This document shows, one piece after another, positions 16,035 to 23,561 of a DNA stretch of 64,000 nt. The notes beneath the pieces were generated by a model, which saw only the letters and a program-made list of their open reading frames with translations, made no database searches and was not told the origin of the DNA. Both the position numbers and the translations under genes were made by a program. Position 1 is the first letter of the stretch. Each line of letters opens with the position of its first letter. Source of the stretch: a virus; IMG/VR virus record IMGVR_UViG_3300033981_002321, positions 1 to 64,000 of that record; one strand, 5' to 3'.

Positions 16035-16430
16035 TTAGTGGTTAGCGTCTGGCATAATTAAGCGAGGGTGCTCGTGATCATGCCCAGGCACGTTCACCAA
16101 GATGATAAATTCTTTGCCCGCCCCCTCAATCAGCCCAGGCAGATTCCCGCTGTCCCTCCTTTTAATCACATCATCCCAAATCTGGAGAAGAGACACACTT
16201 TTGTGAACTCTGAACTCACCCTTGTCATAAAACTTGCCACTCTGTTTGAAGTAGGTGAGCTTTACAACTAAAGATTCGTCTACACTTTCTCGCCCCCACT
16301 CAAAACCACGATTAGCCGCTTTGTCAATCAACCACGATTCTCGACCGGCGCCCCCATCTCTATACCGAGGCGCTTCCTCTCGCCACTTTGCTTTCAGTTC
16401 TTCGGATACGATCAGTTGCTCTGTGTTCAT
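16035..16430 (-). CDS. conserved phage protein
   Basis: 131 residues from ATG 16430 (MNTEQLIVSEELKAKW). N-terminal helical part with DKAANRGFEWG, then VKLTYFKQSGKFYDKGEF, LPGLIEGAGKEFIILVNVPG and HEHPRLIMP. The second half is a pattern I have met in several phages (KLTYFK-SGKYY ... VPDHPHNHPHL), uncharacterised. The C-terminal His cluster (HDHEHP) could bind metal. Confidence 0.65.
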   Translation of the reverse strand: MNTEQLIVSEELKAKWREEAPRYRDGGAGRESWLIDKAANRGFEWGRESVDESLVVKLTYFKQSGKFYDKGEFRVHKSVSLLQIWDDVIKRRDSGNLPGLIEGAGKEFIILVNVPGHDHEHPRLIMPDANH

Positions 16431-16460
16431 TTGTTTGGTTGCTGAAAAACATAGCAAAAA

Positions 16461-17045
16461 CTATGGTCTAAAAAGCTTATGTGGTGTCACATCAGAAGAA
16501 ACTGGAAGCCAGTGAGTGTCTTCGTCATAAGGGCAATCCTGCAAACCGAACTCCCAGGCATCTTCTTCTTTGTTCCAGAAACCATAAAGACAGCGCCCGC
16601 GTGCGTCCACGTCATCCGGCCCAGGCTTTTCTTCTGAAAGTGAAACTGGTTTCTTGATTTGAAAAGCAGCAATGCCAAAAGCATCTGTCATCCGTTGCTC
16701 CAGCGTAACGATTCCGCCCTCTGGAACACCACGCCCACTCTCGGGAATAGCGCCATCAGATGCCAATCCCTCTAATGCCTCCAGCCGCTTAACTAGAGCA
16801 GCAACGATTACAGATTGAGCGCTAATGTGTTTTGCTACTTTCCGCTCCAGCGCAGCGATGCGATCAGCTTGTTGCGGATTCCAGTAACGAGTATGCCGCC
16901 AAAGCTGACTGGGATCAACCTGTGACCAGTGATAGGTGGCAGCAACATCAAAGTAGGGAGATACTTTCACTTGTATGTCCCCGTGAAGATCAGCATCGTC
17001 CTGCGTGGGGGCGCGACCAGTGATCCATTCGTTAGTTCCGCTCAT
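16461..17045 (-). CDS. hypothetical protein with DUF551-like C-terminus
   Basis: 194 residues. N-terminal part unknown, centre probably coiled (RIAALERKVAKHISAQSVIV). From about 150 it reads LSEEKPGPDDVDARGRCLYG, then DEDTHWLPVSSDVTPHKLF: the SE-x-P-GP-D-x-D-x-x-GRC ... HWLP pattern that ends many small phage proteins of the DUF551 type. The gene at 17304 ends in the same way. Confidence 0.6.
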   Translation of the reverse strand: MSGTNEWITGRAPTQDDADLHGDIQVKVSPYFDVAATYHWSQVDPSQLWRHTRYWNPQQADRIAALERKVAKHISAQSVIVAALVKRLEALEGLASDGAIPESGRGVPEGGIVTLEQRMTDAFGIAAFQIKKPVSLSEEKPGPDDVDARGRCLYGFWNKEEDAWEFGLQDCPYDEDTHWLPVSSDVTPHKLFRP

Positions 17046-17251
17046 CGATCAGCCTCCACGCGCAGCTCGACCCACAAAGCATCCCAAGTAGTGGCCCTAG
17101 GCCCAGTGGTGAAGCGATTGAAAGCCGCAGCTTCTTGTGAGGCCTGGAGCCAAAGAATTGGAGAAACAATTGCAAAAACAAGAGCTACCATGCCAGCGGA
17201 TACTCCAGCATAAGGCAGTATCTCTTGAAGCATTTCTTTGAACTTGCTCAT
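17042..17251 (-). CDS. single-pass membrane protein
   Basis: 69 residues from ATG 17251 (MSKFKEMLQEILPYAG). One membrane helix (VSAGMVALVFAIVSPILWLQ), then QEAAAFNRFTTG and ATTWDALWVELRV. The FNR-T-x(n)-TTWDA-x(4)-LRV end recurs in phage membrane proteins I have seen. The promoter at 17283-17311 lies just upstream, and the stop overlaps the next start (17042-17045). Confidence 0.65.
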   Translation of the reverse strand: MSKFKEMLQEILPYAGVSAGMVALVFAIVSPILWLQASQEAAAFNRFTTGPRATTWDALWVELRVEADR

Positions 17252-17282
17252 AAAACACAAACGGAACGTGAGCTGCTCATGA

Positions 17283-17311
17283 ACACTAGCACCATTGGTG
17301 CCGTTACGCAA
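17283..17311 (-). promoter_or_regulatory. leftward promoter with perfect operator palindrome
   Basis: Minus-strand TTGCGT, 17 bases, TAGTGT. The spacer carries GCACCAATGGTGC (17289-17301), a perfect inverted repeat, in the same position as in the promoter at 8178. It lies at the end of the upstream gene and would start transcription of the membrane protein at 17251 and the genes beyond. Confidence 0.7.
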
Positions 17312-17825
17312 GAGGCTTGAGTTGGGGGCGTGGCAAGGCCCACCATGGGGCGAAGTGAGTAAACCAAGTATGGTTAGTTTCGCTTGGTGGCTCACCTAGC
17401 ACCCACTTCGAGCCACCAATTTCAGATATTAACCAGCATCTTCCAAACTCATCCAACTCTTCGGGCTCCGGTCCCCTCTCAGAAAGTGGAATAGGCCTGA
17501 AAAGTGCATCACTAGAAACTCGCGGGTCTTTTGAGACCTGCACCTCCCAATTGATGATGTCGTTTAGAGCTTTCTTTGGATCGTTTTCATTTTCCTTGTT
17601 CAAGAGAAATCTGCAAACCAGAGCATCGTCGATGACTGCACGCCATGGATTGCCTGATTTGTTTTCCAACTCGACCTGAAAAGCAGCAATTGCGGAACTC
17701 AGTTCACTGCTTTTCCAGCCATGCCCAGGCGGTCCTTCGTCACAGGCTACATCCAGTGCCTCGGACAATACCTGCCATTGCTTCGAGGTAAGCGTGACAA
17801 CTTGAAACTGTTGATCAATAGTCAT
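17304..17825 (-). CDS. conserved phage protein with DUF551-like C-terminus
   Basis: 173 residues; ATG 17825 is preferred over 17837. Centre: NPWRAVIDDALVCRFLL, then DPKKALNDIINWEVQVSKDP, a helical module I recognise from phages (DP-x-ALx-LIxW-VxxALDP). C-terminus: LSERGPEPEELDEFGRCWLI followed by TWFTHFAPWWALPRP, the same module as in the gene at 16461. Confidence 0.65.
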   Translation of the reverse strand: MTIDQQFQVVTLTSKQWQVLSEALDVACDEGPPGHGWKSSELSSAIAAFQVELENKSGNPWRAVIDDALVCRFLLNKENENDPKKALNDIINWEVQVSKDPRVSSDALFRPIPLSERGPEPEELDEFGRCWLISEIGGSKWVLGEPPSETNHTWFTHFAPWWALPRPQLKPLA

Positions 17826-18072
17826 AAAATTCATCAATTACTTGACCATCCTTGTCATACACGGCGCCTGTATAGGGATAAATGAAGCGCACGCTTTCCT
17901 CCTTGTCGGGTCCAACCTTGTATTTGTAGATATGATCGCTACTTCCACCGTATCCAATAGAGATTGTGCTTCCATCAGGCAAGGTGCCAGCATAAGTGAA
18001 AGTGTACTTATAGTAACTTGAAAACTTTACTTTTGCATCGCCGTATTTTTCAATAAATTCTTCTCGTGTCAT
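17815..18072 (-). CDS. small hypothetical protein
   Basis: 85 residues, very Tyr-rich and beta-like (FSSYYKYTFTYAGTLPDGST, DHIYKYKVG). Overlaps both neighbours. Probably a small beta-barrel; function unknown. Confidence 0.55.
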   Translation of the reverse strand: MTREEFIEKYGDAKVKFSSYYKYTFTYAGTLPDGSTISIGYGGSSDHIYKYKVGPDKEESVRFIYPYTGAVYDKDGQVIDEFYDY

Positions 18073-18431
18073 TGACTTGACCTCGCTTCAAGTTCGGAGA
18101 TCGCTTCGAGGGTCCGTGCCCCCCAGCGGCGCAAAGCAGCACGGACGAGAAGGCCGACATCCCCACCCTTGACCCAGAGGCCACAGGGGTGCTCTGCATG
18201 GCCCTGGATGAAGCCGTCGCGGTCTGCCCAGGCCTCTACCTCCTCGTCGCCAGGAATGTCGGTCTCCGGCCCCTGGAGCCATGCCTGAGCAAGCTCGCGA
18301 ATCCCCTGCCGCCACTCATCCTCAAGCGGCTCCCCTGCTGCGGCGTGCAGCAAGCGAATGTAGGCTGCGTCTGCGTGCATACACGCCAACATATCATCAA
18401 TCAAATGATGCGCAGTGTAAATTGCAGTCAT
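18069..18431 (-). CDS. helical hypothetical protein
   Basis: 120 residues, MTAIYTAHHLIDDMLACMHA. Acidic and helical, Trp-rich (AQAWLQ, EVEAWADRDG). Its start is preceded by GGAGG inside the end of the upstream gene, part of the repeated junction described in the findings. Confidence 0.6.
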   Translation of the reverse strand: MTAIYTAHHLIDDMLACMHADAAYIRLLHAAAGEPLEDEWRQGIRELAQAWLQGPETDIPGDEEVEAWADRDGFIQGHAEHPCGLWVKGGDVGLLVRAALRRWGARTLEAISELEARSSQ

Positions 18432-18655
18432 TGCTGAGCCTCCAGTTCGCGGGCAGAGAATTGGGCGACAACTGCAGCACCACGGCCGCTTGCATGATTA
18501 ACACAAACTTGACGCGCTTGCCTAATACTTATGTTGGTGTTGACGACATTACATTGCCACCAAAACGGAGACCACCACGGGCGAAACTGCGCCTCGTAGC
18601 CGAGATAAGAATCTCGCACCACGCGGTAACAGGTCGGGGAGAATCTGAGTTTCAT
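18428..18655 (-). CDS. small aromatic hypothetical protein
   Basis: 75 residues from ATG 18655, which overlaps the upstream stop (18652-18655). Contains FRPWWSPFWWQCNVV and ends ARELEAQQ. Another open frame covers the same bases to 18763 but lacks a junction-type start. Confidence 0.55.
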   Translation of the reverse strand: MKLRFSPTCYRVVRDSYLGYEAQFRPWWSPFWWQCNVVNTNISIRQARQVCVNHASGRGAAVVAQFSARELEAQQ

Positions 18656-19014
18656 TGCTGGGCCTCCCCAGTGCCGTTGCACCGCTCGCACTCCCGGTAG
18701 CTGGTGCCTTTGTGGCGGCACCAACCAGCCCACGTTTTGCCGGTGCCTCTGCAGTTCCAGCACTTGCCGGTTTCCGCTTCGTAGGCGACGGCCATTGTCT
18801 CAAGTTCGACCTTGGAGATGATTACTCGTTTTCCCGTCCCCGTGAACCGAGGCTCACCTTTGCGCGGCCCTTTGCTGTAGACACCATCGGGGACGCTACC
18901 GGTAACGATTGAATCGCCATCGCAGTTCTCCCACTTGTAGGCCTTCCATCCTTCAATGCCTGCTTTGACTTCTGCGGCTTCCATTGCGTCTTTGATGCTG
19001 AACTTGTAGTTCAT
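18652..19014 (-). CDS. zinc-ribbon protein (DnaJ-like Cys motifs)
   Basis: 120 residues. The C-terminal 40 residues hold CWNCRGTGKTWAGWCRHKGT and CERCNGTG, the CxxCxGxG repeat of the DnaJ zinc domain. Ahead of it is a beta-like domain of about 75 residues (FTGTGKRVIISKVEL). Phages carry many such two-part proteins; partner unknown. Its start and end both lie in the repeated GGAGG-ATGA junctions. Confidence 0.65.
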   Translation of the reverse strand: MNYKFSIKDAMEAAEVKAGIEGWKAYKWENCDGDSIVTGSVPDGVYSKGPRKGEPRFTGTGKRVIISKVELETMAVAYEAETGKCWNCRGTGKTWAGWCRHKGTSYRECERCNGTGEAQQ

Positions 19015-19466
19015 TGCTGGGCCTCCAGTTCGGCGAGATGGGTGAGGGCGGCGCGGATAACAGAGAGCTGCGGTGTGGTTATAGCTGTGAAGTCGTATTT
19101 ACCGGCGTCTTCAGGCAGTGATGCCAGCGCCTGCTCCGCCAGCGACGGAGGCCTGGGACGCATGGCGGTGCGAAGATGGTCAACAAGGTGCTCCCGAAGC
19201 TTCGTTTCGTCAATAAAGAGACGACCTACTCCATCAATAATTTCAAAACAGCAGGCATCCAACATGTGATCCGCACGCTCCTGTATCTCAGGCTCGCGCT
19301 GGTCCCAGCCCCATTGAGCTGCGGAATTAAGAGCATCGCGCCACGAATCGACAAGAAGCTCATCATTTCTTGTGTTGAACTTTCGCCAAAGTTCTTGAGC
19401 AAACTCCTGCGGCACTTGAATAGCGTGTGATTTTGACATGGATCTTGAATCAATGGTGTTGGTCAT
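19011..19466 (-). CDS. hypothetical protein
   Basis: 151 residues from ATG 19466; ATG 19439 (MSKSHAIQ) is an alternative that would avoid the 17-base overlap with the upstream gene. Mostly helical, with SWRDALNSAAQWGWDQRE and the end LTHLAELEAQQ. No known function. Confidence 0.55.
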   Translation of the reverse strand: MTNTIDSRSMSKSHAIQVPQEFAQELWRKFNTRNDELLVDSWRDALNSAAQWGWDQREPEIQERADHMLDACCFEIIDGVGRLFIDETKLREHLVDHLRTAMRPRPPSLAEQALASLPEDAGKYDFTAITTPQLSVIRAALTHLAELEAQQ

Positions 19467-19758
19467 TTGATTTTTGGTTTTGTTTTAGCCAGTTATGCCT
19501 GGCCAGTCGAGAACCGTGGCACTGGCCGCGACCACATATTCTCTTGCCTTCCGGCGTAATAACAGACCCGGACGGATCAACGTAGACCCGCCCATCGCCC
19601 AGCAGCGCACCATTGACTGTAATTGTGCGCGGCCCCAACACATGAAAGCCTCGCGCAACAAGAAAGGCGTCTATCGCAACCGCGATTTCCTCCCCCTCAA
19701 GCTCAATAGCAACTCCAGGACCGTATTCAGTTGTGCCGCCCCCGTAACCGATTCTCAT
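19450..19758 (-). CDS. small beta-rich phage protein
   Basis: 102 residues from ATG 19758 (MRIGYGGGTTEYGPGVAIEL). Contains VAIDAFLVARGFHVLGPRTI, then a Gly/Asp-rich part (LLGDGRVYVDPSG). The tail is basic with CGRGQCHGSRLARHNW. Similar proteins occur in phages, uncharacterised. Confidence 0.55.
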   Translation of the reverse strand: MRIGYGGGTTEYGPGVAIELEGEEIAVAIDAFLVARGFHVLGPRTITVNGALLGDGRVYVDPSGSVITPEGKRICGRGQCHGSRLARHNWLKQNQKSNDQHH

Positions 19759-19795
19759 AGCCAAAAAGAGAGTTTTGGTTTAGTGACAAATTGCA

Positions 19796-20008
19796 TCATT
19801 TGATCTCGGTTTCAGAGGGAAGATTAAGCTTAACAGATGTAACAATTTTCTCCCAACAAGCATCGTCTTTAATCCATTTGGGGCGCTGCATATAAAATAG
19901 TGGGGCGGTGATACTGCCATCTCGCCCCCATACGCCCCAAGACTTGCAAAGCCCGCTAACTGGGCCAGAAACCTCGTAGTGGCTTGGCTTAAAAACAAAC
20001 TCTGTCAT
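19796..20008 (-). CDS. small hypothetical protein
   Basis: 70 residues, MTEFVFKPSHYEVSGPVSGL. The end RPKWIKDDACWEKIVTSVKL followed by NLP looks like a conserved phage motif. Two reading frames overlap here; this one is chosen for its coherent protein. Confidence 0.5.
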   Translation of the reverse strand: MTEFVFKPSHYEVSGPVSGLCKSWGVWGRDGSITAPLFYMQRPKWIKDDACWEKIVTSVKLNLPSETEIK

Positions 20009-20011
20009 AGC

Positions 20012-20380
20012 TCAGTCAGGATCATTGCGAATAAAATCTCTGCACTCAAAAAGATCCCCCGCCTTCCCATCGTGCTCCAAATAAACTCTGAACAAGCTGT
20101 AGTTACAGTCATATTCTTCATAGTCATAGGAGCTAAGCACTTCACTCCAGGCAACCCAGTAATCTTCATGCTCTGGCCCAGCGCGGCAAATGTTCCAATC
20201 TGCCTGAGGCACGTTATCTATCTTTTCTCGCCCCCGACAAAAAACCTGGGGGACGCAATCCCCATGAGAACCGCTAACAATTAGGGTTTTTTCATTGGGG
20301 TCTCGATCATCGAGCCAGTATTCTGGTGGATCAAGAGGGCGCGGGTCAGTGATGGTGTCAAGCTGTGCGTTGTAGCTCAT
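20012..20380 (-). CDS. VPQVFC-motif phage protein, left-arm copy
   Basis: 122 residues. GSHGDCVPQVFCRGREKIDN, then DWNICRAGPEHEDYW, matches the plus-strand gene at 30333 (GDHRGIYVPQVFC, DWDICLSGPDHEYYW). The two are paralogues in opposite arms. The Cys/His arrangement could bind metal. Function unknown. Confidence 0.65.
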   Translation of the reverse strand: MSYNAQLDTITDPRPLDPPEYWLDDRDPNEKTLIVSGSHGDCVPQVFCRGREKIDNVPQADWNICRAGPEHEDYWVAWSEVLSSYDYEEYDCNYSLFRVYLEHDGKAGDLFECRDFIRNDPD

Positions 20381-20568
20381 TGTTCTTCCTGCTTGTTACT
20401 TTTTGCAGAACCCTTACTTCTCTCCCATTCATTCAAGGCATTTTCGTAAAAATTCAAAGCATCTCGAACTGTTTCCGCTTGTGTTTTGCCAACACGAGAA
20501 GCAAGATCGTTCAACGCCTTAAGAAAGGACGAGTCACAGGTGACTTCAAATTTAATCTGATCGGACAC
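20377..20568 (-). CDS. ribbon-helix-helix (CopG-like) protein
   Basis: 63 residues from GTG 20568; a TTG at 20595 would coincide with the predicted transcription start, so it is not used. VSDQIKFEVTCDSSFLKALN then DLASRVGKTQAETVRDAL: a beta strand followed by two helices, the layout of CopG/ribbon-helix-helix repressors and antitoxins, followed by a basic, Gln-rich tail. No toxin gene is adjacent. The promoter directly upstream carries a perfect operator palindrome, so this may be the regulator that binds it. Confidence 0.6.
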   Translation of the reverse strand: MSDQIKFEVTCDSSFLKALNDLASRVGKTQAETVRDALNFYENALNEWERSKGSAKSNKQEEQ

Positions 20569-20600
20569 GAGAAACAGGATGACGCAGGCTGTCAACCTTT

Positions 20601-20629
20601 AGGGTAGCACCGTTGGTGCCTGGCGTCAA
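20601..20629 (-). promoter_or_regulatory. leftward promoter with perfect operator palindrome
   Basis: Minus-strand TTGACG, 17 bases, TACCCT. The spacer holds GCACCAACGGTGC (20607-20619). Predicted start of transcription is about 25 bases before the GTG of the ribbon-helix-helix gene. Confidence 0.7.
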
Positions 20630-20642
20630 CAGAGCAAAGCTG

Positions 20643-21011
20643 TCAGGCATCTGTCTCGGGCATTTCCAGAAGCATTCTGTCAGCAACACGCAGGCCCATC
20701 TCGGAGTCCTCAATCTGACCTTTAAGTATCAGGAGCCTTCGTTTTTGTCTGGCGATGTACGAAATCAACGCCTCTCGCTTTGTTGGATAAGCAAATCGCT
20801 TTCTTGCATCCTTCAGCACAAACTTTTTGCCCATGCAATATGGCTGGCATAGCCAAACACCTTTAGGTGTGTGTCTGATAACTCGATACTCAAAGCAATC
20901 GAGCCTAATGTCATAACCACAAGACTCGCTCCAACTGCTTTCGCGGAATGCAACATAGCGATACCAGTATTCGCCATCGGTGCCAACCGAACGCCACAAA
21001 TCAGATGACAT
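20643..21011 (-). CDS. conserved phage protein
   Basis: 122 residues. YWYRYVAFRESS, then CFEYRVIRHTPKGVWL, KKFVLKDARKRFAYPTKREA and a helical end (ARQKRRLLILKGQIEDSEMG). The RVxRxTPKGVWL ... RKRFAxPT pattern is one I know from many phages; no function assigned. A GGGGAG lies eight bases before the start. Confidence 0.7.
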   Translation of the reverse strand: MSSDLWRSVGTDGEYWYRYVAFRESSWSESCGYDIRLDCFEYRVIRHTPKGVWLCQPYCMGKKFVLKDARKRFAYPTKREALISYIARQKRRLLILKGQIEDSEMGLRVADRMLLEMPETDA

Positions 21012-21130
21012 TACTGGCTCCCCTTTGATGATGAAACACTTTTAGCCAGGACAAACGGTGTCAGCCATTCGATTACACCCTCTTCGCAGAGGGCCTTGAA
21101 AAAGTCTGGGTGCAGGATTTCCCTGGGCAA
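21011..21130 (-). CDS. possible 39-residue protein
   Basis: From TTG 21130: LPREILHPDFFKALCEEGVI, then EWLTPFVLAKSVSSSKGSQ. It ends in a TAATG overlap with the next gene, which is why it is listed. Weak start codon and short length keep it uncertain; a 45-codon frame from an ATG near 21177 competes for the same bases. Confidence 0.3.
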   Translation of the reverse strand: MPREILHPDFFKALCEEGVIEWLTPFVLAKSVSSSKGSQ

Positions 21131-21206
21131 GTTTTACGCAGGCAGTGTGTCCATTGTCCTGCAATCCAAGAAGAGACATGCAACGAAAGATTGTGTAACA
21201 GTCAAA

Positions 21207-21235
21207 ACCATAGCACCATTGGCCCCAGCTGTCAA
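21207..21235 (-). promoter_or_regulatory. leftward promoter with operator palindrome
   Basis: Minus-strand TTGACA, 17 bases, TATGGT. The spacer holds GGGCCAATGGTGC (21213-21225), an imperfect copy of the palindrome. Lies just past the stop of the primase-like gene and serves the genes at 21011 and 20643. Confidence 0.65.
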
Positions 21236-22689
21236 GCGCTCTTAGGCAGTCCAGGGGGCGGGGAACTGCAAAGTATAGAGCTATCCAGCAATCGTTTCAA
21301 CGGGTTTTCAATGAAACAATCAAATTCATCGAGATAAATGAAAGCTTCATAGAATTTTGAAGCAATTTTTTTACAGTTATATCGATTCGAGGGCGCCATT
21401 GACTTTCTGTACTGGTGCCTGCCTGGGTTGACACCGTTACTAAGGGGGGTGTGGGCCAGGAGAGAAACCCAGTATTCCCAGTGCTTCTCAAGGGTTCTGC
21501 GGCTGATCTTGGCTGCTTTGGCAAGTTCCCTCTTGCTCAGCCCTGCTGCTTTCTTGCAGTTCCTCCAAACAACTTTAAGCTTCTCTCGACTTTCTTTGAA
21601 AAGCCTCTCATTGCGATGCTTATCACCACCAAGCTTCTCTGCTGGTACAGCTTTCAAGTTGCCGAAATCCTTTTTAAGTGAACACCTTGCCAGTCTCTCG
21701 CCCCACCCACCACGAATTGCCGTCAAGTCTTTTTTAGTTTTATCAGATGCGTGTTCATCGAAGCCTTCTGTCTCAAGTGCATTATCTCTGATAATTTCTC
21801 CAAGCTGCACTGGGCAAGTGATGTGAGGGTTTTTAATTCTTGCAAGTGTTGTGATGCGCAGAAGTAGTTTCTCGCTTTGACCGCTTTCAGTCCACTTGAT
21901 GCCAGATTCCTTGCTGTTAAAGTTATTCGCTTTTTTCTTCGCCCCCAATGCGCCCCAGGCAGTTCTCTTCTTGAGCTGCTTTGCCGCTTCAATCAATTTT
22001 CGCCATTCATGGCAGTCTTTAGCCTCCTCCAAATCATTGTTGAGCTGGCTGTAAATTAAATCGCAGTCTTCAACGTATGACTCGTTGACGATCAGAGCGC
22101 TGCCCTGCTGTCCGGGGAGGCGGAATCCCTGGCTCTGGACCCGCCCCAGCGAGAGATCTTCCCGGAAGTCCATCCGTGAGGGGAACAGCTCTGCCTGGCC
22201 TTGCTGAGCCTCGATCCCGGCCCTCCTGAACAGCTCCATGCCGATCCAGTGGGCCAGCCAGCAGGGGGCGGCTTCGGGCAGAGAGATGTAGCAGTGCAGC
22301 CCACCAGACTCACTGCTGCGAATGAAAGATACAGAGCAGCCAGCTTTATTTGCTTCTTGTTCGAGTTGTATTAGTTCTTTGCTGCGAGCGAATTTGTGCC
22401 AGTATTTACTGCTGTAGTCTTCTTTGTGATCAAAGTCGCAGGTTATTGACCTTACAAATCCTTCGGGGCGGATACCAGCAATGTTTCTCTCGCTGCTGGT
22501 TAAGTTGCAGATCGCCTCTCTTCTGTAGGGCTTGGGCAGAGAAACCCATTCACCGCCGGGTTTCTTGGCGATGGCAAAGTGCCATTCACTGGGATGAGCA
22601 ACCGAGAGCCATTGCTCTTGGGGGGTGGGTTGCTGCTTGGGGCTTGGGTGCATTAGAATGCGCTTGTTCGACTTTGACAGTGAACACAT
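21232..22689 (-). CDS. primase-like replication protein with helix-turn-helix
   Basis: 485 residues from ATG 22689 (ATG 22653 is an alternative). SITCDFDHKE (81-90), SSESGGLHCYISLP (125-138) and QGQAELFPS (163-171) resemble the catalytic motifs of archaeo-eukaryotic-type primases (D-x-D, an s-x-H motif, and the ELFP segment seen in plasmid and phage primase/Rep proteins). Around 390-415, GLSKRELAKAAKISRRTLEK is a helix-turn-helix. No helicase Walker motif, so it would act as a primase or initiator that recruits other factors. Nearest candidate for a replication gene in the left arm. Confidence 0.6.
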   Translation of the reverse strand: MCSLSKSNKRILMHPSPKQQPTPQEQWLSVAHPSEWHFAIAKKPGGEWVSLPKPYRREAICNLTSSERNIAGIRPEGFVRSITCDFDHKEDYSSKYWHKFARSKELIQLEQEANKAGCSVSFIRSSESGGLHCYISLPEAAPCWLAHWIGMELFRRAGIEAQQGQAELFPSRMDFREDLSLGRVQSQGFRLPGQQGSALIVNESYVEDCDLIYSQLNNDLEEAKDCHEWRKLIEAAKQLKKRTAWGALGAKKKANNFNSKESGIKWTESGQSEKLLLRITTLARIKNPHITCPVQLGEIIRDNALETEGFDEHASDKTKKDLTAIRGGWGERLARCSLKKDFGNLKAVPAEKLGGDKHRNERLFKESREKLKVVWRNCKKAAGLSKRELAKAAKISRRTLEKHWEYWVSLLAHTPLSNGVNPGRHQYRKSMAPSNRYNCKKIASKFYEAFIYLDEFDCFIENPLKRLLDSSILCSSPPPGLPKSA

Positions 22690-22909
22690 AGCGGAGTCTG
22701 GTCAAGACTTCTTTATCCGCTATTGAGGCCCTGGGAGTTTCCGCTCCTGGGGCCTCACCCTTTTCAGGGGTCGTGCTTTGGTCAGTGTAGCCCGAGAGAC
22801 AAGACCCGAGCCTGGGATGTTTGGTGCCGGTCCAGATTATTCACAAGCCAAAGCCAAGTCTTGCTTTCTGGCTTTTTCCGTCTAGCCTGAGGCAACCTCT
22901 ACTTTCGCC
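22690..22909. other. divergent intergenic region with a strong hairpin
   Basis: Between the primase-like gene (minus) and the gene at 22910 (plus). A 13-bp stem with two G-T pairs (22725-22737 with 22744-22756) has no T-run on either strand, so it is not a terminator. For the plus gene, TTGCTT, 16 bases, TAGCCT ends near 22887. TCACAAGCCAAA at 22841-22852 recurs elsewhere. No gene seen. Confidence 0.5.
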
Positions 22910-23209
22910 ATGCTTTCCACGAAGACTAGGCTGCGCGTTGAGTTTATCTGCAGGAGAATTGAAAGTTGCGCCCCCGTCGAATTATCTGATATGACTTGGG
23001 TGCAGAAGTGGGCGGTATCAAATAGAACGGTTCACGACATGCTGCAAAATGCTCGTCGTCGCGCAGTGAGCAATGACAAGCAAGACTGGGACCTATGCGA
23101 TGAGATGAATCTCGGGGACCCCGATCCGTCAAGTCACGTTACGAAAGATAGCACCGTTGACGACCTTGCCAATTTCTTCAAAGCACCGGACTGGATGCGA
23201 AGAGATTGA
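22910..23209 (+). CDS. hypothetical protein, isolated on the plus strand
   Basis: 99 residues, MLSTKTRLRVEFICRRIESC. Helical N-terminal 60 residues with WVQKWAVSNRTVHDMLQNAR, then an acidic part ending FFKAPDWMRRD. It stands alone between minus-strand operons with its own probable promoter. The first half could be a helix-turn-helix, and a small regulator is possible. Confidence 0.5.
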   Translation: MLSTKTRLRVEFICRRIESCAPVELSDMTWVQKWAVSNRTVHDMLQNARRRAVSNDKQDWDLCDEMNLGDPDPSSHVTKDSTVDDLANFFKAPDWMRRD

Positions 23210-23331
23210 AAGTCGAAGGGGCGGGCCAGCTTGCAGGCTGAGCGGTGTCGTTTTTATCTGTAGTGTACTAATGACACTCTTGCAACTGTCACATATCTCT
23301 TTCGCTTCCGGTCTTGCAAGTCTCTCTGAGT

Positions 23332-23538
23332 CTACCTCTGCCAAATGCCCTCGATCACGGTCTGATACTTCTTGGGCAGAAGCTGCAGATCTTTCCTGTG
23401 AGTGCTGACGTGGCCTTTGCGTAGTAATTCCGCATGGTACATGAATTCCCCGAAAGCCTTGCGACTCTCGGGGATATTTTCTCTGGCGTAGCGTTCAATT
23501 GCTGATGCAGCTTTTTTGACTTTGCCGTCGCCTTGCAT
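23332..23538 (-). CDS. small basic helical protein
   Basis: 68 residues, MQGDGKVKKAASAIERYARE. Basic and helical throughout. About 120 bases of no visible content separate its stop from the convergent gene ending at 23209. Confidence 0.5.
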   Translation of the reverse strand: MQGDGKVKKAASAIERYARENIPESRKAFGEFMYHAELLRKGHVSTHRKDLQLLPKKYQTVIEGIWQR

Positions 23539-23561
23539 GTGTCTGTTGAGTCTTCTTCAGT

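Noticed and set aside
22725-22756. Strong 13-bp hairpin as intrinsic terminator
   Set aside because: No T-run on either strand, and both flanking genes start, rather than end, next to it.
23140-23165. GCACCGTTGACG as another copy of the operator palindrome
   Set aside because: Lies within the coding region of the 22910 gene, only one half-site is intact, and no -35/-10 pair has the right spacing.
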